Shown here piece after piece: positions 17,107 through 24,697 of a stretch of 64,000 bases of DNA. Source of the DNA: Salisediminibacterium beveridgei (lineage in GTDB: Bacteria > Bacillota > Bacilli > Bacillales > Salisediminibacteriaceae). Each line of letters opens with the position of its first letter. Within the stretch, counting starts at the first letter, position 1. Under the pieces are notes generated by a model that made no database searches, had not been told where the DNA came from, and saw nothing but the letters and a program-made list of their open reading frames with translations. The translations under genes and the position numbers were made by a program. The stretch spans positions 3,224,001 to 3,288,000 of the forward strand of contig NZ_CP012502.1 of assembly GCF_001721685.1 (NCBI RefSeq), in the 5' to 3' direction.

Positions 17107-18435
17107 ATGGCAGAGGGTATCAAAATCACCACCATTGGCGGCGGATCCAGTTATACGCCGGAGCTGATCGAAGGCTTTATTAACCGTTATGAAGAACTGC
17201 CGGTCAGTGAGCTGTGGCTCGTGGATATTGAAGCCGGCAAAGAGAAGCTTGACATTGTCGGGAACCTGGCCAGACGAATGATCCAAAAAGCCGGCCTTCC
17301 CATTGAGGTGCACCTGACATTGGATCGTCAGAAAGCCTTGAAAGATGCGGATTTCGTCACCACCCAGTTCCGGGTCGGGTTACTCGAGGCCCGGTCTAAA
17401 GATGAACGAATCCCGCTGAAGCATGCCGTCATCGGTCAGGAAACCAACGGCCCAGGCGGCCTCTTTAAAGGGCTTCGCACCATCCCGGTAATACTCGATA
17501 TCGTTCGTGATATGAAAGAATACTGCCCCGACGCCTGGCTGATCAATTTCACCAACCCCGCAGGTATGGTCACCGAAGCGATTCTCCGCTATACCGATTT
17601 CAGAAAAGTCATCGGGCTCTGCAATGTGCCCATCGGGATTGAAATGGGTGTTGCCAGGTTGCTTGACGTTGATCACGACCGGATTCGTATTGATTTCGCC
17701 GGTCTGAATCATATGGTGTACGGACTCGATGTGTATCTTGACGGCGTCAGCGTCAAGGACCGTGTCATCGAATTGCTCAGCGCAGAAGATACCAGCAGCT
17801 TCGTCAAAAATATCGACGGACAGGCTTTTGAGCAAGGGTTCATTCGAGCATTAGGTGCCTTGACGTGTCCGTATCACCAGTTTTACTATAAAACCGATGA
17901 AATGCTTGCCCACGACCTGAAAAACTACGAAGCCGGAACTACCCGGGCAGAAGTGGTGAAAAAGCTCGAAAGTGAACTGTTTGAACGATACAAGGATCCG
18001 GATCTCGCCATCAAACCGCCGCAGCTCGCCGAACGGGGCGGTGCCCATTACAGCGATGCAGCGGTTCGACTGATCACGTCGATCTATACGGATAAAAAAG
18101 ACATTCAGCCTGTCAACACCATCAACAATGGCGCTATTTCCGGCATCCCGGATGATTCGGCTGTGGAAATCAGCTCTCTGATCACAAAAGATGGCCCGAA
18201 GCCTCTCGTGCTTGGAGACCTGCCTGTTGCTGCCCAGGGTCTCGTCATGCAAATCAAATCCTTCGAACGCATCGGTGCAGAAGCGGCAGTAACGGGAAAC
18301 TACGATACCGCCTTACTTGCCATGACCATCAATCCTCTGGTCCCGTCTGACAAGGTGGCCAAAGTGATTCTCGACGAAATGCTCGAAGCCCATCAAGAAC
18401 ATTTGCCGCAGTTTTTCAGCAAAGTGGAATCCTGA
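17107..18435 (+). CDS. licH: 6-phospho-beta-glucosidase, GH4, LicH-like
   Basis: This 442-residue cytoplasmic enzyme hydrolyses 6-phospho-beta-glucosides such as cellobiose 6-phosphate by the NAD+ and divalent-metal redox mechanism of GH4. The NAD loop ITTIGGGSSYTPEL is at residues 7-20. The metal-binding Cys lies in GLCNVPIG (about 175) and a conserved His in LNHMV. The sequence matches what I recall of Bacillus LicH almost end to end, with equal length. The start follows AAGGAGTGG. It sits alone between two terminators and is likely controlled by the RpiR protein. With no PTS genes in the window, its phosphorylated substrate may come from the ROK kinase. Confidence 0.93.
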   Translation: MAEGIKITTIGGGSSYTPELIEGFINRYEELPVSELWLVDIEAGKEKLDIVGNLARRMIQKAGLPIEVHLTLDRQKALKDADFVTTQFRVGLLEARSKDERIPLKHAVIGQETNGPGGLFKGLRTIPVILDIVRDMKEYCPDAWLINFTNPAGMVTEAILRYTDFRKVIGLCNVPIGIEMGVARLLDVDHDRIRIDFAGLNHMVYGLDVYLDGVSVKDRVIELLSAEDTSSFVKNIDGQAFEQGFIRALGALTCPYHQFYYKTDEMLAHDLKNYEAGTTRAEVVKKLESELFERYKDPDLAIKPPQLAERGGAHYSDAAVRLITSIYTDKKDIQPVNTINNGAISGIPDDSAVEISSLITKDGPKPLVLGDLPVAAQGLVMQIKSFERIGAEAAVTGNYDTALLAMTINPLVPSDKVAKVILDEMLEAHQEHLPQFFSKVES

Positions 18436-18437
18436 GC

Positions 18438-18477
18438 ATACAAAACGCCCTTTCCAGATGGAGAGGGCGTTTTGTAT
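18438..18477 (+). terminator. Strong terminator of the GH4 gene
   Basis: A 14-bp near-perfect stem, ATACAAAACGCCCT with AGGGCGTTTTGTAT, with T-run. It is symmetrical and could work on both strands. Confidence 0.9.
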
Positions 18478-18556
18478 AGATTATCAATTGATTTCCTTTT
18501 TTTTACTTATATGTTACCATAAACATACGACAATCCATCGAAAGGAATGTGACACG

Positions 18557-19021
18557 ATGTCATCACTCATTCACTTACGAAAACGCATCCTCGCCAGATT
18601 ATACGATGGGCTGATTCTGAACGGAGCTGTTTATTTAATTCTGTATTTCACAATTCTGGAAAGCGCGATCCTGACAGAGCGCGGAGGAGCGTGGTCTGTT
18701 GTCTTCCTGAGCTACATGATCCTTGTGCCACTTTTTTGGAACGGTTACGTCATTGGAAGAAAGATGAATCAAATCCAGCTCCAGTATACGAAGTCCAATT
18801 TGAGTACCTTAGATAAATTCCGTCACCTGTTTTTAAGGGAATTTGTCGGATTTTATCTGATCGGGCTTCTGACAATCGGCCTTTCCTTTATCGCCAGCAT
18901 GATCATGATCTACAAACGGGAAGATAACAAAGGTATTCACGATCTGATCGGCGGCACACACATGGTCGAACACGAACAGGAAGCCAAACCATTTGCTTCC
19001 GCGCAACATGCTTCAAACTAA
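18557..19021 (+). CDS. RDD-family membrane protein
   Basis: This 154-residue protein has a RARLYDGL-like RDD start (RKRILARLYDGLILNG), three membrane segments (about 19-37, 46-66, 100-122) and the late family block NKGIHDLIGGTHMV. RDD proteins are small membrane proteins of mostly unknown function; a few act in sodium/proton exchange or in sporulation membranes. The ATG at 18557 follows AAAGGA; an upstream reading would run through the preceding terminator. It is a single gene with its own terminator. Confidence 0.85.
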   Translation: MSSLIHLRKRILARLYDGLILNGAVYLILYFTILESAILTERGGAWSVVFLSYMILVPLFWNGYVIGRKMNQIQLQYTKSNLSTLDKFRHLFLREFVGFYLIGLLTIGLSFIASMIMIYKREDNKGIHDLIGGTHMVEHEQEAKPFASAQHASN

Positions 19022-19038
19022 ACCGGATATCCGCATAC

Positions 19039-19077
19039 GAAATCCCCTTGCCGGAGGTTGGCGAGGGGGATTTTTCG
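19039..19077. terminator. Terminator between convergent RDD and MFS genes
   Basis: AATCCCCTTGCC/GGCGAGGGGGATT stem followed by TTTTT on the plus strand. The minus strand has a shorter T-run. Confidence 0.82.
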
Positions 19078-19098
19078 TTAACAGATTATCGGCTTCAT

Positions 19099-20526
19099 TT
19101 ATTGATCAGATACTGATTGCTCATCTCTTCCCTCGGATTCTTCTCGCTTCGGAGGATTTTTTACGAACATGGCAATGATAAAGCCGATAAAGGCCAGGAA
19201 GGTGGCGACCCAGAAGGAGAAATTCACGCCCTGGACCATCGCTTCGTTCATGGTCCGTCCGTTTGAAGAGAATGCTGCACCCACAGTCATCACCGTGACG
19301 AGAAAAGCCGTCCCGATCGAACCGCCCACCTGACGAAGGGTGTTATTCATCGCCGTGCCGTGTGGGATGAGCCGCTCAGGCAGCTGATTGAGTCCCGCGG
19401 TCGTAATCGGCATCATCACCATGGCGAGACTCATCATGCGAAAGGCATGAACGGTCGTCATGTAGGCAAAGGACGTGTCTTCTGTGAGCCGCGTGAAGAG
19501 AAAGGTCATCACCGTCAACAGACCCATCCCGATAATGGAAAGCCACCTCGCCCCGACCTTGTCAAAAATCCGCCCCGTAATAGGATTCATCAAGCCCATC
19601 AGTAAAGCGCCTGGCAACAGCATCAACCCGGACTCAAACGCACTGAAACCAAGCATATCCTGCATGTAAATCGGCAGGATCGTTGCCGCACCGATCATCG
19701 ACATGAACACGACGATCCCGATGACATTACTCAGTGCAAAGATCGAATAGCGGAAGACCCGGAATTCGAGAATCGGTTCCGGAATCTTCAACTGTCTCAG
19801 GATAAACCACGTCAGGGAAATGCCGCCCACCGTGACGGAAAGACCCACTTCCCAACTTGTCCAGCCGGAGGTCCCTGCATAACTGAAGGCAAAGAGCAGC
19901 CCGCCAAAGCCAAAGGTCGAGAGCATAATTGATTTGACATCAATTTTCGGGAAGGTCTGTTTCGTCACGTTTTTGAGCACAAAATAAGCGACGGCCAGAT
20001 CCAGCAGTGCGATGGGCAGCACGATAAAAAACAGCATGCGCCAAGGGTACTGATCCACAATCCAGCCGGACAATGTCGGCCCGATTGCCGGAGCAAAGGC
20101 GATGACAAGTCCGACCAACCCCATGGCCTGTCCCCGTTTTTCCACCGGGAAGATCATGAACAATACCGTCTGCATGAGGGGAATCATAATCCCCGCCCCA
20201 CTCGCCTGAATGATCCTGCCCACGATGAGCATGCTGAAGTTGGGCGACAGTGCCGCCACCAGTGTCCCAAGGGCAAAAAGGCTCATCGCCGTCATGAACA
20301 GTTTCCGGGTGGTATATTTGCCAATCAGAAAAGCGGTGATGGGAATCATAATCCCGTTCACCAGCATGAAAATCGTATTCACCCACTGCGCCGCATTGGC
20401 GTTAATGCCGAGATCCCGCATAATCGGCGGGATGGCGGTGACCAGCAGGGTCTGGTTCAAAATTGCTACAAATGTCCCCGTGAGCAGCACGGCGACAATG
20501 GGGAACTTCCGCATGTCATCGGGCAT
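19099..20526 (-). CDS. MFS multidrug exporter, DHA2 (EmrB/QacA) family
   Basis: This 475-residue transporter has about 14 membrane segments. It has the DHA2 opening (VAVLLTGTFVAILNQTLLVTA) and the conserved GRIIQASGAGIMIPLMQT stretch after helix 4 (residues 100-120). Motif C is PAIGPTLSGWIVD. It should export drugs or other amphiphiles with proton uptake. The ATG at 20526 lies 11 nt after AGGAG; a TTG at 20532 with 5-nt spacing is also possible. It is convergent with the RDD gene, and no local TetR or MarR regulator is present. Confidence 0.9.
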   Translation of the reverse strand: MPDDMRKFPIVAVLLTGTFVAILNQTLLVTAIPPIMRDLGINANAAQWVNTIFMLVNGIMIPITAFLIGKYTTRKLFMTAMSLFALGTLVAALSPNFSMLIVGRIIQASGAGIMIPLMQTVLFMIFPVEKRGQAMGLVGLVIAFAPAIGPTLSGWIVDQYPWRMLFFIVLPIALLDLAVAYFVLKNVTKQTFPKIDVKSIMLSTFGFGGLLFAFSYAGTSGWTSWEVGLSVTVGGISLTWFILRQLKIPEPILEFRVFRYSIFALSNVIGIVVFMSMIGAATILPIYMQDMLGFSAFESGLMLLPGALLMGLMNPITGRIFDKVGARWLSIIGMGLLTVMTFLFTRLTEDTSFAYMTTVHAFRMMSLAMVMMPITTAGLNQLPERLIPHGTAMNNTLRQVGGSIGTAFLVTVMTVGAAFSSNGRTMNEAMVQGVNFSFWVATFLAFIGFIIAMFVKNPPKREESEGRDEQSVSDQ

Positions 20527-20712
20527 GATCAAAACAACTCCTGTATGTACACAGTCTTTTTCGATTATACCGTAATTATTGCGGGTTCCGAAAGAAGTCT
20601 GCTTAGATCAACAGATTTCGAATGGATTTTTCTATTTCAAAAGGGAATTTATGATAAAGTTAGGTTGTTGTAATCATATACTTTCACTACCTTCAAGAGA
20701 GAGGTGGAAAAA

Positions 20713-21051
20713 TTGATCAATTACAATAGGCGCACTTTTGTATCTAAATCGAATACGGAAAATGGCGAAGTGTCATCTGAAACATATTTTGAGTATAGTC
20801 AGGAAGAGAATATTCTGACTGCAACCTACTCTGGGGGAGACATTGTAAAGGGTCGCTTGATTGGTATGGTCAGTGACGATGGGACGTTAAGATTTCGATA
20901 CAACCATGTAAACATCCATCATGAACTGCGAGGTGGAGAGTGTCATTCCACTCCGGAAATACTTAGTAATGGAAAGATCCGTCTTCATGAGCAATGGCGA
21001 TGGCTTGATAAAGATCAAAATGAGGGAAGTTCAATTGTCGAAGAAGTTTGA
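20713..21051 (+). CDS. Small conserved protein often named N-acetylglutamate synthase-like
   Basis: This 112-residue cytoplasmic protein has the pattern [20 protein letters not shown], then [26 protein letters not shown]. Many Bacillus genomes carry close relatives annotated as n-acetylglutamate synthase, but no synthase activity is evident and the protein has no acetyltransferase motif. I chose the TTG at 20713, with GAGGTGG 6-7 nt upstream; a GTG at 20704 would overlap the ribosome site. It precedes a membrane protein gene by 60 bp and is perhaps co-transcribed. Confidence 0.78.
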   Translation: MINYNRRTFVSKSNTENGEVSSETYFEYSQEENILTATYSGGDIVKGRLIGMVSDDGTLRFRYNHVNIHHELRGGECHSTPEILSNGKIRLHEQWRWLDKDQNEGSSIVEEV

Positions 21052-21111
21052 TTTTCATTTTATATATCGTCGTTTGAGTAAATAACATGACTTTTAGAGG
21101 GTGGTCTTTAT

Positions 21112-21786
21112 ATGTTTCCAATCATAGCAGGAGGCTTATTTTTAGGTGCAATCATTTATATGTTTACTTTTATTGTTTGCAAACAAACCGGACAATATTA
21201 TTTAGCACCTCTAATGACATTTCTTTTTTCGATTCTCATTACAGCCTTTGGGATGTTTGTGATTGGCGGTTTTGAAGGAATGGCCTATGGTTTTTTAGCA
21301 ACAGGTTTTTTACTTGTCAGTATTATTGGTGCACTTTTCCTTCCCTTATTTGTTCGTAAAAAGGAACCTCAAAAATTGAAGCGTACAGATAAAGTCAGTC
21401 TTTTTATTTTACCGATTCTGTTCTTTACGATGATTGGACTCACCCTTTATTCTGACCAAGGCTATTGGGTGATTGACCAGGGTACAATGACCTATGATGA
21501 GACTTCCAGCAGGAATGGCGATTATTATCGCATGTCCACGATTTCGGAGGGTAAGAAACAATTATCGCTCAGGTTAGGTGAAGACTATCTGGGTAAAGCC
21601 ATTGAAGTCGATCATGTCAGTCGATGGGGCTCTACAGAAATAACGGTTCGAATTGTCGAAGGTGACGATGAAACGAAAACGCCTTATCTTTCGATTGGTC
21701 TGAATGAAATAAAAGAACCACTTCAGGTGAAAACAACAGACGGCGTGGAGTTTGAATCGATTTTGGACTTAGATAGAAATGAATAA
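21112..21786 (+). CDS. Membrane protein with C-terminal extracellular domain, unknown function
   Basis: This 224-residue protein has four predicted membrane segments in the first 125 residues (about 1-20, 36-56, 60-82, 101-120). A hydrophilic domain of about 100 residues follows with beta-strand character (WVIDQGTMTYDETSSRN onward). I do not recognise the family. The start has GAGGGTGG 8 nt upstream. It is AT-richer than the genes around it. The C-terminal domain is probably exposed outside the membrane. Confidence 0.7.
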   Translation: MFPIIAGGLFLGAIIYMFTFIVCKQTGQYYLAPLMTFLFSILITAFGMFVIGGFEGMAYGFLATGFLLVSIIGALFLPLFVRKKEPQKLKRTDKVSLFILPILFFTMIGLTLYSDQGYWVIDQGTMTYDETSSRNGDYYRMSTISEGKKQLSLRLGEDYLGKAIEVDHVSRWGSTEITVRIVEGDDETKTPYLSIGLNEIKEPLQVKTTDGVEFESILDLDRNE

Positions 21787-21799
21787 ACCACCTGGCAGC

Positions 21800-22261
21800 T
21801 CAATACATTTTACTATATAATAGATAACTTCCAACCTTTAATACTATGGTTACAGTCAGGATAGTTACCGCCGTATTAAATGCAGGCATATTAAGCATCG
21901 CGGTTGTAGCCGTAATAAATAGTATAAATAACAACAAAAGGTCAACGACTATTCCCCCACTTTTATCATGCAGGAATTGTTGTCGCTCATCGCTTTCTTT
22001 TTTTGATTGAGATATCAGTTTTCCCCTGCTAGTTAACATTTTTTTATGACGTATAATTTGGATAATCACATACATCAACCCGCCAAAGACGATCCATCTG
22101 CTGACATTTTCAGCTAAAGTCGTCATGTATCGTGTATCTCCCCATCCCATCTCCCCGACGAATACCATATATAGGAACATAAGTATCAAGACGGTCCAAA
22201 GAAATCGAATTCGTATTTTAATTCTTTCTGAGAAAGGTCTATTGTTGAATGTGTTCATCAT
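21800..22261 (-). CDS. DUF2178-like membrane protein paired with the Xre regulator
   Basis: This 153-residue protein has four membrane segments in two pairs (about 18-38 and 52-70; 104-122 and 126-146) separated by a charged loop with KKESDERQQFLHDKSGG. That loop motif is typical of small membrane proteins encoded with YozG/Xre-type regulators. Its start overlaps the regulator gene by 23 nt and has GGAGG within that gene, so it is translated after the regulator. The role is unknown; it may modulate regulator activity or be its target. Confidence 0.75.
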   Translation of the reverse strand: MMNTFNNRPFSERIKIRIRFLWTVLILMFLYMVFVGEMGWGDTRYMTTLAENVSRWIVFGGLMYVIIQIIRHKKMLTSRGKLISQSKKESDERQQFLHDKSGGIVVDLLLLFILFITATTAMLNMPAFNTAVTILTVTIVLKVGSYLLYSKMY

Positions 22262-22475
22262 GCAAATCCTCCAATTCTTTGTTTTCTTGTAAACAAAACA
22301 GTTCCTCGATCGTTACTTCAAAAAAACAGGCGATGCGATAAGCTAACATGAGCGATGGTTTGTACTTTCCTTTTTCCAAAGAGATGATCGTCCTTGATGA
22401 CACATGAACTTGATCAGCCAGTTCTTTTTGTGTCATGTTGTACTGAAGTCGATAGACTTTTATATTGTTTTTCAA
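22239..22475 (-). CDS. Xre-family (YozG-like) transcriptional regulator
   Basis: This 78-residue protein is almost only a helix-turn-helix (KVYRLQYNMTQKELADQVHVSSRTIISLEKGKYKPSL, residues 6-42), then FEVTIEELFCL and a short acidic tail. The start is a TTG at 22475 with GAGGGGG 9 nt upstream; no in-frame ATG fits. A long palindrome at 22493-22530 overlaps its leader and is probably its own operator. It is co-transcribed with the membrane protein at 21800. Confidence 0.9.
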   Translation of the reverse strand: MKNNIKVYRLQYNMTQKELADQVHVSSRTIISLEKGKYKPSLMLAYRIACFFEVTIEELFCLQENKELEDLHDEHIQQ

Positions 22476-22492
22476 GAATGATACCCCCTCAT

Positions 22493-22530
22493 AACATGAA
22501 GCTTACTTCACGTGAAGCTAACTTCATGTT
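22493..22530. promoter_or_regulatory. 38-bp palindrome, likely Xre operator
   Basis: The palindrome is centred at 22511/22512 (ACGT core). The outer arms AACATGAAG/CTTCATGTT and inner arms CTTCA/TGAAG pair, with three mismatched positions between. It thus holds four TGAAG-type half-sites, enough for two regulator dimers side by side. It lies 18 bp upstream of the Xre gene start. Confidence 0.75.
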
Positions 22531-22727
22531 AGCATTAATGTGTCTTTTTGTGAAGCAATATTCAGGATGCCAAGGTGATTCTCAGGTCCTCTGTCTTACT
22601 CGAACTATATAATTTTGCACGTGCAACCTCGCATAAAGAGATTAGAAACTGGTATATTTCTGTTAAATCAAAAGAATTATGATACAGTTAAGATATCTGC
22701 AATAATCAGATATGAAAGGAGATCACA

Positions 22728-23018
22728 ATGGAACAATCAACTGGCTTCGATGTATTTTTTACATTGCTACTTTTCCTGATCATTTTTTCACCATTTGTCT
22801 TCTCAAGAAGACAAAAAGAACAAACTGAATGGACCGGGTGGAGAACAATCGTAAAGTCCAGATGGTTTGGTATTCCGCTGATCTTCCTGTTGTTATTCTC
22901 TTATTTCGGCTTTTTGAACATTGCCTTGACCGTTACTTTTTCCGTTTTGATCGCTTTTTGTATCTCACTCGCAGCCAACACCTTGACTCATATCTTGAAC
23001 AGACGACTTAGGGAATAG
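22728..23018 (+). CDS. Small membrane protein, unknown
   Basis: This 96-residue protein has membrane segments near residues 8-25, 46-62 and 66-85, and a basic loop between (SRRQKEQTEWTGWRTIVKSRW). The start has AAAGGAG. A small inverted repeat (ATATCTG/CAGATAT, 22693-22713) lies just upstream. The next gene starts 15 bp later and is also a tiny membrane protein, so the two probably form a pair. No family recognised. Confidence 0.65.
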   Translation: MEQSTGFDVFFTLLLFLIIFSPFVFSRRQKEQTEWTGWRTIVKSRWFGIPLIFLLLFSYFGFLNIALTVTFSVLIAFCISLAANTLTHILNRRLRE

Positions 23019-23033
23019 GGCGGGGGGTTGACC

Positions 23034-23219
23034 GTGGATCAACGAATTATAAATATGCTCGTGATCTTCCTGACAGGTGCTGTGACTTTGCTATTTTTTG
23101 AATTTTACGTGGGCATCGCGTTCGGGATGTATCATCTGATCATCATTGGCTTTAGTATCTACGCGATCGTACAGAATCTCCGTGCCTTACAAAAACGGCG
23201 TACCCCATCGCTTCAGTAA
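23034..23219 (+). CDS. Tiny membrane protein, unknown
   Basis: This 61-residue protein has two membrane segments (about 7-25 and 29-46) and a basic tail (RALQKRRTPSLQ). I chose the GTG at 23034 because GGGGGG ends 6 nt before it; the TTG at 23028 abuts the ribosome site. It probably forms an operon with the gene at 22728 and possibly with the acetyltransferase 43 bp downstream. No function can be read from it. Confidence 0.55.
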   Translation: MDQRIINMLVIFLTGAVTLLFFEFYVGIAFGMYHLIIIGFSIYAIVQNLRALQKRRTPSLQ

Positions 23220-23262
23220 ACCTCAAGGCCAAAGCGACCATCACTTGCAGGGAGGAAACACG

Positions 23263-23799
23263 ATGTTTCAAGCTACGATCGATTCAGACACCTATTTAGC
23301 ACTTTTGGAACCCCGCCATGCAAAAGATTTATATCACATCATCGATGCAAGCCGTGACCACTTAGGCGCATGGCTTGCTTTTCCTGAAAAGACGACCAAC
23401 ATCGCAGATTCAGAAGCGTTCATAAAATCCTCGTTAAAACGATTTGCTGAAGACGATGGCTACTGGGTTGGCATTTGGCATCAGGGACAAATGGCGGGAT
23501 CCATCGGATTCTTATACATGGATCAGGATGCCCGAAAAACGGAGATCGGGTACTGGCTTGGCTCCGGATTCGCCGGAAAAGGGATTGCGACAAAAGCTGT
23601 TACAACCATGATCAATCACGCTTTCCATAACCTGAATCTGAACAAAGTTGAGATCAATGTCGCAACGGAAAACAAAAAGAGCCGGGCCATTCCCGAACGT
23701 CTTGGGTTTACACAGGAAGGAATCATTCGTCATTATGAATATCTGAATGGCGTCTATCTTGACCGGGTGATCTACGGCCTTTTGCAATCAGAATGGTGA
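23263..23799 (+). CDS. GNAT acetyltransferase, RimJ/RimL-YdaF type
   Basis: This 178-residue protein resembles ribosomal-protein-serine acetyltransferases. The GNAT A motif is seen in KTEIGYWLGSGFAGKGIATKAV (about 88-109), followed by NKVEINVATENKKSRAIPERLGFTQEG. It transfers acetyl from acetyl-CoA to a protein N-terminus or small amine; the substrate is unknown. The ATG at 23263 follows GGGAGG. It overlaps nothing; the glyoxalase-like gene starts 29 bp after its stop, so the two are likely one unit. Confidence 0.88.
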   Translation: MFQATIDSDTYLALLEPRHAKDLYHIIDASRDHLGAWLAFPEKTTNIADSEAFIKSSLKRFAEDDGYWVGIWHQGQMAGSIGFLYMDQDARKTEIGYWLGSGFAGKGIATKAVTTMINHAFHNLNLNKVEINVATENKKSRAIPERLGFTQEGIIRHYEYLNGVYLDRVIYGLLQSEW

Positions 23800-23828
23800 A
23801 TGGACAAACACACCGAAGGAGGACGCAT

Positions 23829-24191
23829 ATGATTACAGGACTGCATCACGCGCAAATCACGATTCCTAAAGGAGCCGAAGAACAAGGAAAGGCCTTTTAC
23901 TGCGGCATATTGGGGTTACCGGAAATTGAAAAACCCGATGCCTTAAAAGGCAGAGGTGGCTTCTGGTTACAAGTGGGCGACCGTGAAGTTCACGTGGGCA
24001 CAGAAGATGATTTTGACCGCTACACAACGAAAGCACATGTGGCTTATCAGGTGGATGATCTATCCTACTGGAAGACGGTAATGGAAGAAAACCAAATCGC
24101 CACCCTCCCCTCCGTTCCCATTCCACACTTCGACCGCTTCGAATTCCGGGACCCTTTTGGTAACCGGGTAGAACTCATCCAGCCGCTGTAA
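23829..24191 (+). CDS. VOC/glyoxalase-bleomycin resistance family protein
   Basis: This 120-residue single VOC-type fold has GLHHAQITIPKG at the start with a metal-ligand His. FYCGILGLPEI follows, and near the end RFEFRDPFGNRVELIQ with the closing Glu ligand. Members bind a divalent metal and act as lyases, dioxygenases or drug-binding proteins; the substrate is not predictable. The ATG at 23829 has AAGGAGG. It follows the acetyltransferase closely. Confidence 0.87.
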   Translation: MITGLHHAQITIPKGAEEQGKAFYCGILGLPEIEKPDALKGRGGFWLQVGDREVHVGTEDDFDRYTTKAHVAYQVDDLSYWKTVMEENQIATLPSVPIPHFDRFEFRDPFGNRVELIQPL

Positions 24192-24341
24192 TTCCTTCCT
24201 CATACTTGGACTCACTTTCCCAATAGGCCTTTTGCCACGAAAAAAATCAAGACTTGTTTTTTACAAAAAGATCCGGTAGACTGTGGGTTATGGTATATAT
24301 AGATCTACCAATGAACTTTCAACACAACATATAGTATGACC

Positions 24342-24513
24342 CGTGATCATGGTGTCCACGCGACTGAAAAGGGAATCCGGTTTAATTCCGGAGCTGTTCC
24401 CGCAACTGTAAGTGCTGACGAATCACGCGCAACCACTGCCTTTTAATTTTTAATAAGGTGGGAAGGGCGTGAAAAGGCTGACGCACGAGCCAGGAGACCT
24501 GCCATGATCCACG
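24342..24513 (+). ncRNA. Cobalamin (B12) riboswitch aptamer
   Basis: The P1 stem pairs 24342-24352 with 24502-24513 (GATCATGG/CCATGATC core). The conserved core GGGAATCCGG, then CTGTTCCCGCAACTGTAA (24394-24411), and the B12 box GCCAGGAGACCTGCC (24489-24503) are all present in order. It precedes a transcription terminator and the ribonucleotide reductase operon. With adenosylcobalamin bound it should favour termination and so shut off B12-independent nucleotide reduction. Confidence 0.93.
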
Positions 24514-24637
24514 TAAGATCGTCCTCTTCGGGAACTGGGAGGGCAGATCACGGCTCGTCCTGGTAACGGCGCATGTATCCTGATGGATTCTGTACAACGG
24601 AGTCCCCGCGCTGACCTGCACTCGTCTGATCTGTTCA

Positions 24638-24669
24638 CCCCGTTTCCCTTTGAGGAGACGGGGTTTTTT
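24638..24669 (+). terminator. Riboswitch expression-platform terminator
   Basis: A 10-bp stem CCCCGTTTCC/GGAGACGGGG (one G-T pair) with six T, 29 bp upstream of nrdA. The 120 nt between aptamer and hairpin would carry the antiterminator. Confidence 0.88.
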
Positions 24670-24697
24670 GTCATCCAAATCGAAGGAGTGAGTCATC

